Of a stretch of 10,733 bases of DNA, positions 1-7,762 are shown piece after piece. Location: NCBI GenBank assembly GCA_027575805.1, contig JANBPU010000450.1, positions 1 to 10,733 of the forward strand, read 5' to 3'. Numbering within the stretch: position 1 is the stretch's first letter; each line of letters begins with the position of its first letter. Source of the stretch: Mycoemilia scoparia (taxonomy: Eukaryota; Kickxellomycota; Kickxellomycetes; Kickxellales; Kickxellaceae). The position numbers and the translations under genes were made by a program. The notes below the pieces were generated by a model. That model did not search any database. It had not been told where the DNA came from and saw only the letters and a list, made by a program, of their open reading frames with translations.

Positions 1-390
1 CGATCCTTCGAATGGTTCAAAGAGCTCTTGATATCCTTGGAGAAGGATGGACTGAGCAACCTGATCGAATTCCGCACATTCTTCACTGGCCCCATTCCTC
101 AGGGCAATGGTGGTAAGACTGGCGCGCCCACCCTCACAACTACCGAAAACGATCCATTTGGCTCTCTCAAAATCGCAAACACCATTGGCGGCCAGACTTA
201 CATTGGTCGCCCCCACTTTGAGTCCCTTGTTGGACACATTGGCTCTCTCCATCCCGACTCCAAACTCGGTATCTTCTACTGTGGGCCCAAATCTCTTCGT
301 ACCGAGTTGCGTGTTATTGCTCACCGCTGGGACAGTCAACTGAACAAGTCGCAAAAGACCAAGATTGACTTCCATGCCGAGCACTTTTAA
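1..390 (+). CDS. NADPH oxidase (Nox family), C-terminal end, 5' partial
   Basis: This is the 3' end of a NADPH oxidase gene. The frame is open from base 1 and gives 129 residues before TAA at 388-390; the haem-binding membrane part and FAD domain lie outside the window. Nox enzymes move electrons from cytosolic NADPH through FAD and two haems to O2, making superoxide outside the cell or in an organelle. What is seen: a start resembling the conserved Nox segment (RSFEWFKELL, residues 1-10), the GRP motif at 69-71, the nucleotide-binding CGP motif at 94-96 in IFYCGP, and a terminal FHAEHF that parallels the FNKENF ending of human NOX2. Fungal ferric reductases share this NAD-binding fold, but the phenylalanine-terminated tail and FEWF start favour Nox. 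Whether it is NoxA-, NoxB- or NoxC-like cannot be told. The gene is convergent with the copper-protein gene to its right. Confidence 0.88.
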   Translation, partial: RSFEWFKELLISLEKDGLSNLIEFRTFFTGPIPQGNGGKTGAPTLTTTENDPFGSLKIANTIGGQTYIGRPHFESLVGHIGSLHPDSKLGIFYCGPKSLRTELRVIAHRWDSQLNKSQKTKIDFHAEHF

Positions 391-868
391 GTAATATTGT
401 AGAATCTTGTTAGCTATTTTTATATATATTAAGTTTATTCGTTTGTTTTTGGCCACTATTTTATATATTTTTTATTGTTTGTTTTTGCTTTAATTAAACC
501 AGCGTTATATAATTTATATTCCTTCTAAAGTACATGGCTGTATGGGTTATACTTAAATTGTATTTTGTAAACAAAGTCTTAGGCTGTGATAAAACAAAGG
601 TTCGTATTAATGCGATTTTTAAAATTAAGGCAGTAGCCTGTTTCTGATACGATTCTTATCAGCTCTTATTTCATGATCAGATAGATATTTGGATTTTCAG
701 CTTATTCGAATTATTTCCACTCTTATAACCATGATAGCAACTAATATCTGACAATTTTATTACTCAAATAGCTTACTAAAAATAAACGAGAAAAATAAAC
801 GCTATAACTATAGCAGATAAAACAGTATAATAACTATGAAAGGTGATTCAAAGATTATAGGCTAAAAT
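391..868. other. AT-rich convergent intergenic spacer
   Basis: No gene is seen here. The stretch separates two convergent genes and should hold both 3' UTRs. It is very AT-rich, with T-rich runs around 415-490. AATAAA occurs on the plus strand at 781-786 and 794-799, rather far (about 390 bp) from the Nox stop. A minus-strand AATAAA lies nearer the other gene and is listed separately. No RNA gene or transposon signature was recognised. Confidence 0.6.
756..761 (-). terminator. Candidate polyadenylation signal for the BIM1-like gene
   Basis: The plus strand reads TTTATT, so the minus strand carries AATAAA about 110 bp downstream of the stop codon of the copper-protein gene. Distance and orientation suit a polyadenylation signal. 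In DNA this AT-rich the hexamer also arises by chance, and fungal signals are degenerate. Confidence 0.35.
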
Positions 869-1510
869 TTAATGGGCATGATTGTGTGCAGGCGGGGTAG
901 AAGGCACAGGCATTTCAGCCATGTTGTGTCCTTGATGATTGCCCCCACTAGGAGTAGCATTAGGGGCGGAAGGAATGGCAGGAGCAGTGGAAGGTGACGA
1001 TTCTGCAGCAGGAGATGACGCAGAGCCACTTGTACCCGAAGGTGAAGATGAGTGTGAGGATTCAGAAGGTTTGGGGGCATGGCACTTTGCTCTGGCTTGG
1101 ACAAGAACATCAGCGCACTGATACCAATGAGTAGATTCGTCACAAGAAGTAAATTCAGCCTGAAGAAGTCCAACCGAACCAGAGACAACCCCGTACTTGT
1201 CAAAGTTGATGTAGCTGGTATAATTATTTTCCCCAGAAATCGTGACGTTGAGAAGGCTTACAGGCTTGAGTGAGTCAGCAACGGGGTAGAATTTGTATTC
1301 AAGGTTTCCATCTCCATGGCCGAAGGAGACCGTGACTTCCTGAGTTATTGGATGGACTATGGTTCTGGGAGATTCGTCATTTGAGCCACCGCACATTGGC
1401 TCGGCAAGGTGCTTCATATTCTCTGGACGGAACTTTGGATAGAGAACCTTGAAATGAGCACTGACAAGAGCAGCTGAGGCCAAGAATCCGATAAAAGCAG
1501 GTAATTTCAT
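869..1510 (-). CDS. Secreted BIM1/X325-like copper-binding (LPMO-like) protein
   Basis: A complete intronless 213-aa protein. Residues 1-18 are a signal peptide (MKLPAFIGFLASAALVSA); cleavage there leaves His19 as the mature N-terminus, the hallmark of LPMO-like copper proteins. The domain runs to about residue 145 and has HFKVLYP, the PMCGG segment, a second His (H65 in FGHGDG), an Asp in YQCAD (D134), and four cysteines (40, 123, 132, 143) that could form two disulfides. In the X325/BIM1 family, copper is bound by the N-terminal His, a second His and an Asp; I infer H19, H65 and D134. Family members are not shown to cut polysaccharide; Cryptococcus Bim1 assists copper import with the Ctr1 transporter. 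N-glycosylation sequons are at N88, N96 and N184. A Ser/Pro/Ala/Thr-rich linker (about 146-190) follows. Unlike many relatives there is no hydrophobic GPI-anchor signal: the protein ends in a His/Met-rich tail, and no GTAAGT-like donor in the tail suggests a missed exon. Confidence 0.85.
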   Translation of the reverse strand: MKLPAFIGFLASAALVSAHFKVLYPKFRPENMKHLAEPMCGGSNDESPRTIVHPITQEVTVSFGHGDGNLEYKFYPVADSLKPVSLLNVTISGENNYTSYINFDKYGVVSGSVGLLQAEFTSCDESTHWYQCADVLVQARAKCHAPKPSESSHSSSPSGTSGSASSPAAESSPSTAPAIPSAPNATPSGGNHQGHNMAEMPVPSTPPAHNHAH

Positions 1511-2329
1511 GTCTTCAAATGGTATCCAATTAAACTACGGTAGCTTGAGGGCTGTTTAGAGTCGAGTGGCGATAAAACAAGGCTTTGGTGATGATAGCAG
1601 TAGTAATAATTAAACATCCAATGACGTTTAAAGTGTCCTATTTATATGTTTTTAGCAGAAGGCCGAAAATTGAACAGGCAAACATGAAACCATTTACTTA
1701 CCCCAAACCCATCGCCATCCACCGGCCACGATGGCTTGCGATGTATGGATTAGCGACCAGATATGTAAATGTACAACATAGGCCAATATATTTTGTCATC
1801 CCGTAAATTGAAAGATGCATAATGGAACATGCTTAGAATGCCCGATAGATTGTTGATGGAAGAAAATATATCTGCAGGGAATAATGCACATGCAATAGCC
1901 ATTGTAAAGTGCTTCACACGGTGATTTACTGAGAATTTCGAGCACATACTTGTTTTCTTGTCATAACGATTGCAACTGTGCTCGCACTATGCGGAGGATG
2001 TATTATGCAAATCATTTTTTGCCCTGATATAATATCTCTACGTTATGAATATACTTAATAATGTGCAGACGAGTTCGCTTAAATGGAAGCTGAGGCAAAG
2101 ACCTGGCTGGTATATCTGTGTCATATGTATGTGTGGATATGGTGTGGTAGGGAAAACCCTTGGACCGAAAACAAGTTTCTTGCATCCAATGATGACCCAG
2201 CCGATTTCTATAATAGTATTTTGTGTTTGTTATACTTGGAAACTTTCCGTAGATGTAAAAGACTCGAAAACCAATCAGAATTCCGTGACTCCAAGTCAGA
2301 TCGGCACATGTATTTTGTCAGGAACCAAC

Positions 2330-2350
2330 AACTGATAATAACAATCCAGC
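2330..2350. repeat. 21-bp direct repeat, copy 1
   Basis: Begins AACTGATAATAACAATCC and ends AGC. An exact second copy lies at 2406-2426, 76 bp downstream. Similarity continues weakly past the repeat, since both copies are followed within a few bases by ATGATTAA. It lies about 235 bp upstream of the HSCB start. A local duplication or a doubled protein-binding site are both possible. Confidence 0.8.
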
Positions 2351-2405
2351 ATAATGATTAAGCTTTTTATTACTCCTAGGGAGGTAGCTGAATGCCACAT
2401 ACACT

Positions 2406-2426
2406 AACTGATAATAACAATCCAGC
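2406..2426. repeat. 21-bp direct repeat, copy 2
   Basis: Exact copy of the element at 2330-2350, in the same orientation, about 160 bp upstream of the HSCB start codon. Confidence 0.8.
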
Positions 2427-2540
2427 TGATGATTAAAAGTATATTTGATCCCATAACCTACTCCTCCAATATATTTTTCAATCTTATAATAATGACTGCG
2501 GCAATTATCTGATACCAATTTGTATTCCACTTTCATACAT

Positions 2541-2546
2541 TATAAA
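2541..2546 (+). promoter_or_regulatory. TATA-like box upstream of HSCB
   Basis: TATAAA lies 38 bp before the ATG at 2584, and a second TATATA run sits at about 2559-2565. The spacing would give a very short 5' UTR. In AT-rich fungal DNA this is suggestive only. Confidence 0.3.
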
Positions 2547-2583
2547 CTGATTCGGTACATATATATTGTGCATACTTTTAAAA

Positions 2584-3790
2584 ATGAACCGATTCGACAA
2601 GCTATTAAGGCCCACGCTAAGGGCCGGTTTCACAAGGCCACAGTTTTTGCGAGTATGTAGTTACCATTTTACCAAAACTCCCTTGTTAGGCTGTAAGGCA
2701 TTAGGATGCTCGCCAGCAACAGGTGCTTCAAATAATACCCGATCCCCTAATGTGATGGAACAGAAGCCGTTTTTTGCCTTTTCTCGACTGTTGCAAAACG
2801 ATGCCCACATACACAAATTTGATCCCAAGATGTGTTGGAGTTGCAAGGAACGAACCAGTTCGAGCTCTGTTTTCTGTGATAATAAGGACTGCCAAGTAAT
2901 TCTTCCTTTAGGGAACGATTTAACATACTTTGATGTATTAACTGGGTAAGTTGCCGATATTTACAAAACTGCTTTAGCTCAAGGCTGTTTTTTATAATAA
3001 ATTGCTCATATTCCTTGTGCTTGTGTATAAACTATAGATCCAAGCCAACCTTTGATGTTGATATCAAAAAACTTCGCCAAAAGTTTTTAAGGCTGCAGCA
3101 AGTAGCACACCCAGACACATTTGCCAAGGCATCTGATGTAAGCTAGACTATTTACATAGTTCTTGTATATACATTAGTTTTCTAAAGTGCAGAGTTCTTA
3201 AACATTCAAATATTATTTTATGTAATTATGTAGACTGAAAAGGGCTTGGCTGATGTTTTATCATCATGGATCAACAAAGGATATTCCACACTCCGCAACC
3301 CCCTATCAAGAGCAAAATACTTGGTATGTCACAATGAATATAAACACCCGAAGGTCTCATTTTTTATTATTAAGGTGAATTGATTGTACTAATCACTTGT
3401 TCGTTTGGTTTTTATAGCTCAAACTTGAAGGGCACGAGATTACTGAAGCCCAGAAGCTCAATGACCCAACACTAATAATGGAAGTCCTAGAACAAAGAGA
3501 AGAAGTTGAGAGCTGCAAAAGTGAAGAGCAATTGGAAGCAATTCGAAAGTATAATTCTGGTAAGAAGACTCTAAAACCATAGCAACATTAAGCACAAACC
3601 ATTACTCTACCGTATTTATCTGAGTTACTAAATATGGACTTTTCCTGGCTATACAGAAAAGATCAACGAAACCCTTGACCAACTATCAAAAGCATTCAAC
3701 GACAAAGACTATCAGCAAGCACATGATCTCACGATACAGCTTCAATACTGGGATAATATCCAGGAGGCCATCAACAACTGGTCTGGTTAA
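2584..3790 (+). CDS. HSCB: Mitochondrial Fe-S cluster co-chaperone HSCB/Jac1 (five exons)
   Basis: The CDS joins 2584-2945, 3038-3137, 3234-3323, 3418-3559 and 3657-3790: 828 nt, 275 aa, stop TAA. All four introns are GT-AG and the joins keep frame. HSCB (Jac1 in yeast) is a J-domain protein of the mitochondrial matrix. It brings the scaffold Isu/ISCU to its Hsp70 and triggers ATP hydrolysis, releasing the Fe-S cluster to acceptors. Seen in the protein: an Arg-rich, acid-poor N-terminus typical of a mitochondrial presequence (about 1-35); a zinc knuckle with C84, C87, C98 and C103, present in animal HSCB but absent from yeast Jac1; a J domain starting near DLTYFDVL, with HPD at 145-147; and a C-terminal helical region ending QEAINNWSG that should bind the scaffold. 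The ATG at 2584 is chosen because it is the first ATG in the frame, in AAAATGA context, and it opens the presequence. The second Cys pair is spaced CX4C. Confidence 0.9.
2946..3037 (+). other. HSCB intron 1 (92 nt)
   Basis: Donor GTAAGT at 2946, acceptor ACTATAG ending at 3037, phase 2. Retention would stop translation at the donor itself (TAA at 2947-2949), just before most of the J domain. The join restores GSKPTFDVD leading into the HPD helix. Confidence 0.9.
3138..3233 (+). other. HSCB intron 2 (96 nt)
   Basis: Donor GTAAGC, acceptor ATTATGTAG, phase 0, right after KASD. An in-frame TAG two codons in would end a retained transcript. A weak branch site, TTCTTAAAC, lies near 3195-3203. Confidence 0.88.
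3324..3417 (+). other. HSCB intron 3 (94 nt)
   Basis: Donor GTATGT, acceptor TTTTTATAG, phase 0 between SRAKYL and LKLEGHE. A near-consensus branch site TACTAAT lies at 3387-3393. Confidence 0.9.
3560..3656 (+). other. HSCB intron 4 (97 nt)
   Basis: Donor GTAAGA, acceptor CTATACAG, phase 1. A near-consensus branch site TACTAAA lies at 3626-3632. The join gives RKYNSEKINETL, which is continuous with the family's C-terminal helices. Confidence 0.88.
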
Positions 3791-4073
3791 AACCACGTAT
3801 CATTTGCTGTCTCATCCCATTTTTGCTTTTCCAATATGCTCGTAACACATGCGCGCAAATACAAATAGTTAATGTTTTCTTTTACACTCTTTTTCACGTC
3901 ATCAATCAAACTAGATTCATAAGCACTATTGTTTTATATACTTGTATAATTTAAGTTTAAATTAGTAATTGAAAAGGGGGGGAATGAATCAGCGCAAAAA
4001 TAAAGTTCAAACTAGCAAAAAGTAATCACAAAGATTGAAACATTAAAAAACAAAAATATTTCTACAGTTACTG
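3791..4073. other. Convergent spacer between HSCB and the ATPase gene
   Basis: 283 bp between two stops facing each other, so it must hold both 3' UTRs, which may overlap. A plus-strand AATAAA at 3999-4004 lies about 210 bp after the HSCB stop. I saw no TTTATT that would give AATAAA on the minus strand. A run of seven G at 3976-3982 stands out in AT-rich surroundings. No gene is seen. Confidence 0.5.
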
Positions 4074-7000
4074 TTACCATGCAAGATAGGCAATGATGCC
4101 CTTTGGGTATCTTCTGACAAAGAACTTTCTAATCTCATCAAGTAGAAGGACAGCAGCACCAAAGCCCATAGGAATAAACCAAAATTCGACGGGTATAGCC
4201 TTGGTAAAGAAGACGCCATTGATAGCGGGAATCATACTCGAAATTAGGGCGACTCCAAGAGCAACGATAATAGCCCCAAAGATCAAAAGGTTCTTGGATG
4301 GGCCCCACAATGGATTCTGCTGGAATAAACTCAAGCGGCGAGTACGACAAGCAAAGGCATTGAACCATTGCATGATTACTAGCGCAACAAAGTATGAAGT
4401 TTCAGCCGTGCTCAAAAGATCGTTCAACTCCTCCTGCGTCTTTCCGCCAAATCCAGCAGTCCATTTATTATAGGCGAAGAATAGCTGATGGATAGAGAAA
4501 CCACCGTACTTGTGCATATAAGTAAAGTAGATGATGTGGGCAAAGAGGCACTGAAACACGCCAATGAACCCGTAGACTTGCAAGAAGAAGCGCCAGTTGA
4601 CAAGTCTGTCCTTTTTTGGGTTACGGGGGCGACGAGTCATGATATCGGACTCAGCAGCCTCAAACATCAGAGAGATCGAGACCCACACATCAGTCAACAT
4701 GCAAATGACAATCATAAGGAATGGCGATAGAGGCAGTGGGACACCGAAAAGCATATTGAACAGCATGGGCATAAGTTCAGAGAACGAACCGGCCGGAAGC
4801 AAGTAGGCCAAAACTTTCTTTAAGTTGTCAAATACCAGACGACCGTTCTTAATAGCAACCAATATCGACGAGAAGTTGTTGTCAAGCAATATCATAGCCG
4901 CAGCCTCCTTGGCAACTTCGGAACCAGCGCCCATAGCAACACCAATGTGCGCTGCCTTCAGAGCGGGAGCATCGTTACTTCCGTCACCAGTAACCGCAAC
5001 AATACCATCACGCTTCCTGAACTCGTTTACAATACGAAGCTTTTGCTCAGGGGTCGTACGAGCAAATACGATTTCGTCGTAGGTGTTGATCAAGTCCCAG
5101 TCTCCATCATCAAGTCCACCAAGCTGTTCGCCAGTCAGAACAAGAGCACGTGATCTGATCAAAGTAGGGTTGCTGCTACCATGGTTGTTATTGTTGCCCT
5201 TCACTTGTTCGGCATATTGGGTTGAGGGAGTAGTAGAACCAGACTTCTCATCACTGCCAAAGATCAAAGGCTTCTCGACATCGTTCTTAAAGCTATTGCC
5301 AGAATCAGTGATATTATGGCCAATGCGAAGTTCTTCAAGAGAATCGTAGTGTGGAGCAGTGATGATGTGGCATTCTCTAGCAATCGCGGCAGCGGTAGTA
5401 CTAAAATCGCCAGTGACCATGAAGATCCTCATACCAGCCATGCGGCACTTGTCAACAACATCGGGGATTTCTGGTCTAGGGGGATCGACAATACCGATCA
5501 TGCCTACAATTTCGAGTTGTTGGTTATTCTGATACGCAAGTGCTTCCATACGAGTTGAGTCTGCAATGGGGTCAACATTGGTGAATGGACAAACTACATC
5601 ACTTTCCCAGGTTCTGCGACAAAGCATAAGGACGCGTTGACCATTTCCAGACCAAAATTGTTGGGTCGATGTGATCTTGGCAATTATGGCTTCACTTAGA
5701 GGATGAGAGTTACCGTTGACATCAAGTGCATGAGTACAGCGAGAAAGAAGCACATCTGGAGCACCCTTGGTATACAATGTGGGAGGCACATTGCTGTTGG
5801 AATCCTTTGGTTTTTGGATTGTAAGCATCCATTTGTTCTTGGAGTTGAATGGAATTTCAAAAAGCTTGGTATGGGCATTACGATTCTCTTCAACAGGTCG
5901 AAGAGACTCAGCAAACCTGAGAATAGCAGTATCAGTGGCATCTCCGCTCACTTTGCGCTCATCGATGGGGAGATCAAGAGTTGTGCCATCAAATGTAGCA
6001 CCATTGCAAAGTGATGCCGAGTCGTAGAGTGCACTCATGGCAAGATCGTTCGCCTTGTATCTTTTGGAAGCTTCGTCAGTTGCCAAACTCTTTTCAAGAA
6101 AACCACAGTTCTTGACTGACATTCTGTTGCATGTCAAAGTGCCGGTTTTGTCTGAGCAAATGATGTTTACTGAGCCCAAAGTTTCAACGGTCGTGAGATT
6201 CTTAACCAATACCCGCTGCTTTTGCATACGACGGGCAATAAGAGTCAGGGTCATTGAGACACAGAATGGAAGACCTTCTGGCTGGAAAGCGACAATAACA
6301 CCAACAGAGTTGACCAAAGCGTCAGAGAGGGCAAGGAATCCGGGGAAACTCCTTCTAAGCCAAGCAGCCCAAACAATGATCAGGATAGTGCCAGTAACCA
6401 AGGACATGACGGCAACTACAATTACAAATCTTTGGAGCTCCTGCTGCAGCAAGGTCTTTTCTGTCTTGCCGGTGCCTTGAGTAGCCAATTGGGTGATACG
6501 GCCCATGATAGTCCGATCACCAGTAGAGACAACAACACCAGTGGCAGTGCCCTGAAGCACATTGGTGCCCATAGCAGCGATATTCTTGGTTTCCAAATAA
6601 TTGGGATTTGTGGACCTGATAGTACCTGACACAGCATCCGATTCACCAGTCAACATTGACCGATCAAATTTAAGGTCACGACTGACCTCAATCAAACGCA
6701 GGTCTGCAGGAACTTTATCTCCTGCTTTGACATGAACCAAATCGCCGACCACAAGCTCAGCAGCAAGCACAGACTGTTTCTGGCCATTACGAGTAACCAA
6801 CGTTTCAAGAGGCAAAAGGCCAGTGATGGAAGACATAATTCTAGAAGTAGACCAGTCCTGATAAATGTTGAACCCGGTCTGGACAGCAACGACGATAACC
6901 AAGGCAATAGCTAGGGCCAAGTAGTTAACAGAGGGAGGCTTGCCAAGTGGTTTCCAACTTATCCAGACCACCAAACAAGCAATCCAAACAAGGGGAGCAA

Positions 7001-7520
7001 AGCCACTGAACAGCCAATTGAATATAGTTTTAAGCCAACGGCTAGGAGGTGGACTCAAGATATTCTTTCCATCACGAGCCTGCCTAGCCTCGATGGCAGA
7101 AGTCTCCAAGCCCTGAATGGGACTGGTGTTGAAGCGAGTGAATATTTCGTTTGTGTCAATGAGATGATAGTCGGAGGTAGCAAGGGCGTCTCTGATAGCA
7201 CCAGCAGTAGACGAATTATCTGCACCTGAATCGACGCCTCCTGATTTCCTGACACTTCTCGGAGATTTAAAAACACGGCCAATTACTGGAAAACGACCAA
7301 GACTAGAAAGAGCAGTGCCAAAAAGGCCTCGAGAACCACCACTCCCCTCTTGGCCATGCTGTTGGTAGCTACCCTTCGAGCGCTCAAGATCAGGGTCGTC
7401 GATTTGTATACTAAGGGTGCGATACCCAATAGTGAGCTGGCGCTCGAGGTTCAGAGTGTTTTCTCGCTGAAAAGACTCGCGCTGTTTGCCTTGAAGGCGA
7501 GCTTTAAGGCTTCTAGACAT
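4074..7520 (-). CDS. P-type cation ATPase, class IIC (Na,K-ATPase alpha-like)
   Basis: An uninterrupted 1148-aa ion pump. P2C ATPases couple ATP hydrolysis to Na+/K+ or H+/K+ exchange across the plasma membrane; the ions here are not known. Seen in order: a basic Ser-rich N-terminus (1-115); M1 and M2 (about 169-217); the actuator loop TGES at 291-294; M3 and M4 (about 362-427) with PEGLP (E415); phosphorylation site DKTGT at 457-461; nucleotide-domain KGAPD at 585-589; MVTGD at 701-705; hinge TGDGSNDAP at 844-852; M5 to M10 (about 899-1128). The segment EAAESDIM with RRPRNPK and FQQ after M8 strongly resemble animal Na,K-ATPase alpha, against ENA, SERCA or PMR1 types. Oddities: an extra low-complexity stretch at 725-788 in the P domain, Cys940 where animal pumps have a cation-binding Asp, and no KETYY-like C-terminus. 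An in-frame TAA lies 24 nt upstream of the chosen ATG, so the start is well bounded. No beta subunit gene is in the window. Confidence 0.92.
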   Translation of the reverse strand: MSRSLKARLQGKQRESFQRENTLNLERQLTIGYRTLSIQIDDPDLERSKGSYQQHGQEGSGGSRGLFGTALSSLGRFPVIGRVFKSPRSVRKSGGVDSGADNSSTAGAIRDALATSDYHLIDTNEIFTRFNTSPIQGLETSAIEARQARDGKNILSPPPSRWLKTIFNWLFSGFAPLVWIACLVVWISWKPLGKPPSVNYLALAIALVIVVAVQTGFNIYQDWSTSRIMSSITGLLPLETLVTRNGQKQSVLAAELVVGDLVHVKAGDKVPADLRLIEVSRDLKFDRSMLTGESDAVSGTIRSTNPNYLETKNIAAMGTNVLQGTATGVVVSTGDRTIMGRITQLATQGTGKTEKTLLQQELQRFVIVVAVMSLVTGTILIIVWAAWLRRSFPGFLALSDALVNSVGVIVAFQPEGLPFCVSMTLTLIARRMQKQRVLVKNLTTVETLGSVNIICSDKTGTLTCNRMSVKNCGFLEKSLATDEASKRYKANDLAMSALYDSASLCNGATFDGTTLDLPIDERKVSGDATDTAILRFAESLRPVEENRNAHTKLFEIPFNSKNKWMLTIQKPKDSNSNVPPTLYTKGAPDVLLSRCTHALDVNGNSHPLSEAIIAKITSTQQFWSGNGQRVLMLCRRTWESDVVCPFTNVDPIADSTRMEALAYQNNQQLEIVGMIGIVDPPRPEIPDVVDKCRMAGMRIFMVTGDFSTTAAAIARECHIITAPHYDSLEELRIGHNITDSGNSFKNDVEKPLIFGSDEKSGSTTPSTQYAEQVKGNNNNHGSSNPTLIRSRALVLTGEQLGGLDDGDWDLINTYDEIVFARTTPEQKLRIVNEFRKRDGIVAVTGDGSNDAPALKAAHIGVAMGAGSEVAKEAAAMILLDNNFSSILVAIKNGRLVFDNLKKVLAYLLPAGSFSELMPMLFNMLFGVPLPLSPFLMIVICMLTDVWVSISLMFEAAESDIMTRRPRNPKKDRLVNWRFFLQVYGFIGVFQCLFAHIIYFTYMHKYGGFSIHQLFFAYNKWTAGFGGKTQEELNDLLSTAETSYFVALVIMQWFNAFACRTRRLSLFQQNPLWGPSKNLLIFGAIIVALGVALISSMIPAINGVFFTKAIPVEFWFIPMGFGAAVLLLDEIRKFFVRRYPKGIIAYLAW

Positions 7521-7552
7521 TCGTATACAAGCGTGTACCTGTGTTTATTCGC

Positions 7553-7762
7553 CTAAGAGTAAAGAGATAAGAGACAAAGAGAGAGTGAGAGAGAACCGAT
7601 GTTAGAATGAGGATGCTAGTTTATTGTAAAAGATAAAGAGAGAAAGAGAGAGAGCTTCTTGGATCAGTAGGCAGTGGAAGGACAGGCATTCCAAGCAAAA
7701 CTAAAGTACAGCAGCACGAAGAGGAGTTTGCAGGGGCTGTTACAGGATTTGGGTATACTTAC
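7553..7762 (-). other. Candidate 5'-UTR intron of the ATPase gene (210 nt)
   Basis: Read on the minus strand, a strong donor GTAAGTATA starts at 7762. A CTAAC branch-site match lies at 7605-7601, followed by a CT-rich tract and an acceptor TACTCTTAG ending at 7553, 32 nt before the start codon. The order and spacing of the signals are convincing for a leader intron, but there is no coding frame to confirm it, and it is longer than the HSCB introns. Confidence 0.45.

Larger units (their letters stand above)
1511..2583. other. Divergent promoter region between the BIM1-like and HSCB genes
   Basis: About 1.07 kb between two divergent starts. I see no convincing gene; the few open frames here are short, overlapping and of random composition. 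The left part should carry the promoter of the copper protein: an ATTGG/CCAAT box lies at about 1615-1625, but I found no TTTGCTC/GAGCAAA copper-response element of the yeast type. The right part carries a TATA-like box and a 21-bp direct repeat, listed separately. Confidence 0.5.

Noticed and set aside
862..1203. Leucine-rich open frame overlapping the 3' part of the BIM1-like gene on the same strand, which could look like a lost GPI signal reached by frameshift.
   Set aside because: The main frame is intact with a proper stop. The hydrophobic stretch in the other frame is not terminal and comes from translating the Ser/Pro linker out of frame.
1511..2100. Yeast-type copper-response elements (TTTGCTC/GAGCAAA) upstream of the copper protein gene.
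   Set aside because: None found on either strand on reading through the region; regulation by copper remains unproven from sequence.
2045..2361. Two overlapping plus-strand open frames of 92-96 codons between the divergent genes.
   Set aside because: No recognisable family, both frames open over the same bases, random composition, and the 3' end runs into the direct repeat.
1..3790. A co-regulated metal or redox cluster (Nox, copper protein, HSCB).
   Set aside because: Convergent and divergent single genes with separate promoters and no shared motif beyond the repeat near HSCB. Neighbourhood alone is weak evidence in fungi.
4074..7520. Reading the pump as an ENA-type sodium ATPase, SERCA or PMR1.
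   Set aside because: The M6-M7 segment EAAESDIM, RRPRNPK, the FQQ after M8 and the PSRW-type entry to M1 match the Na,K/H,K-ATPase class far better.
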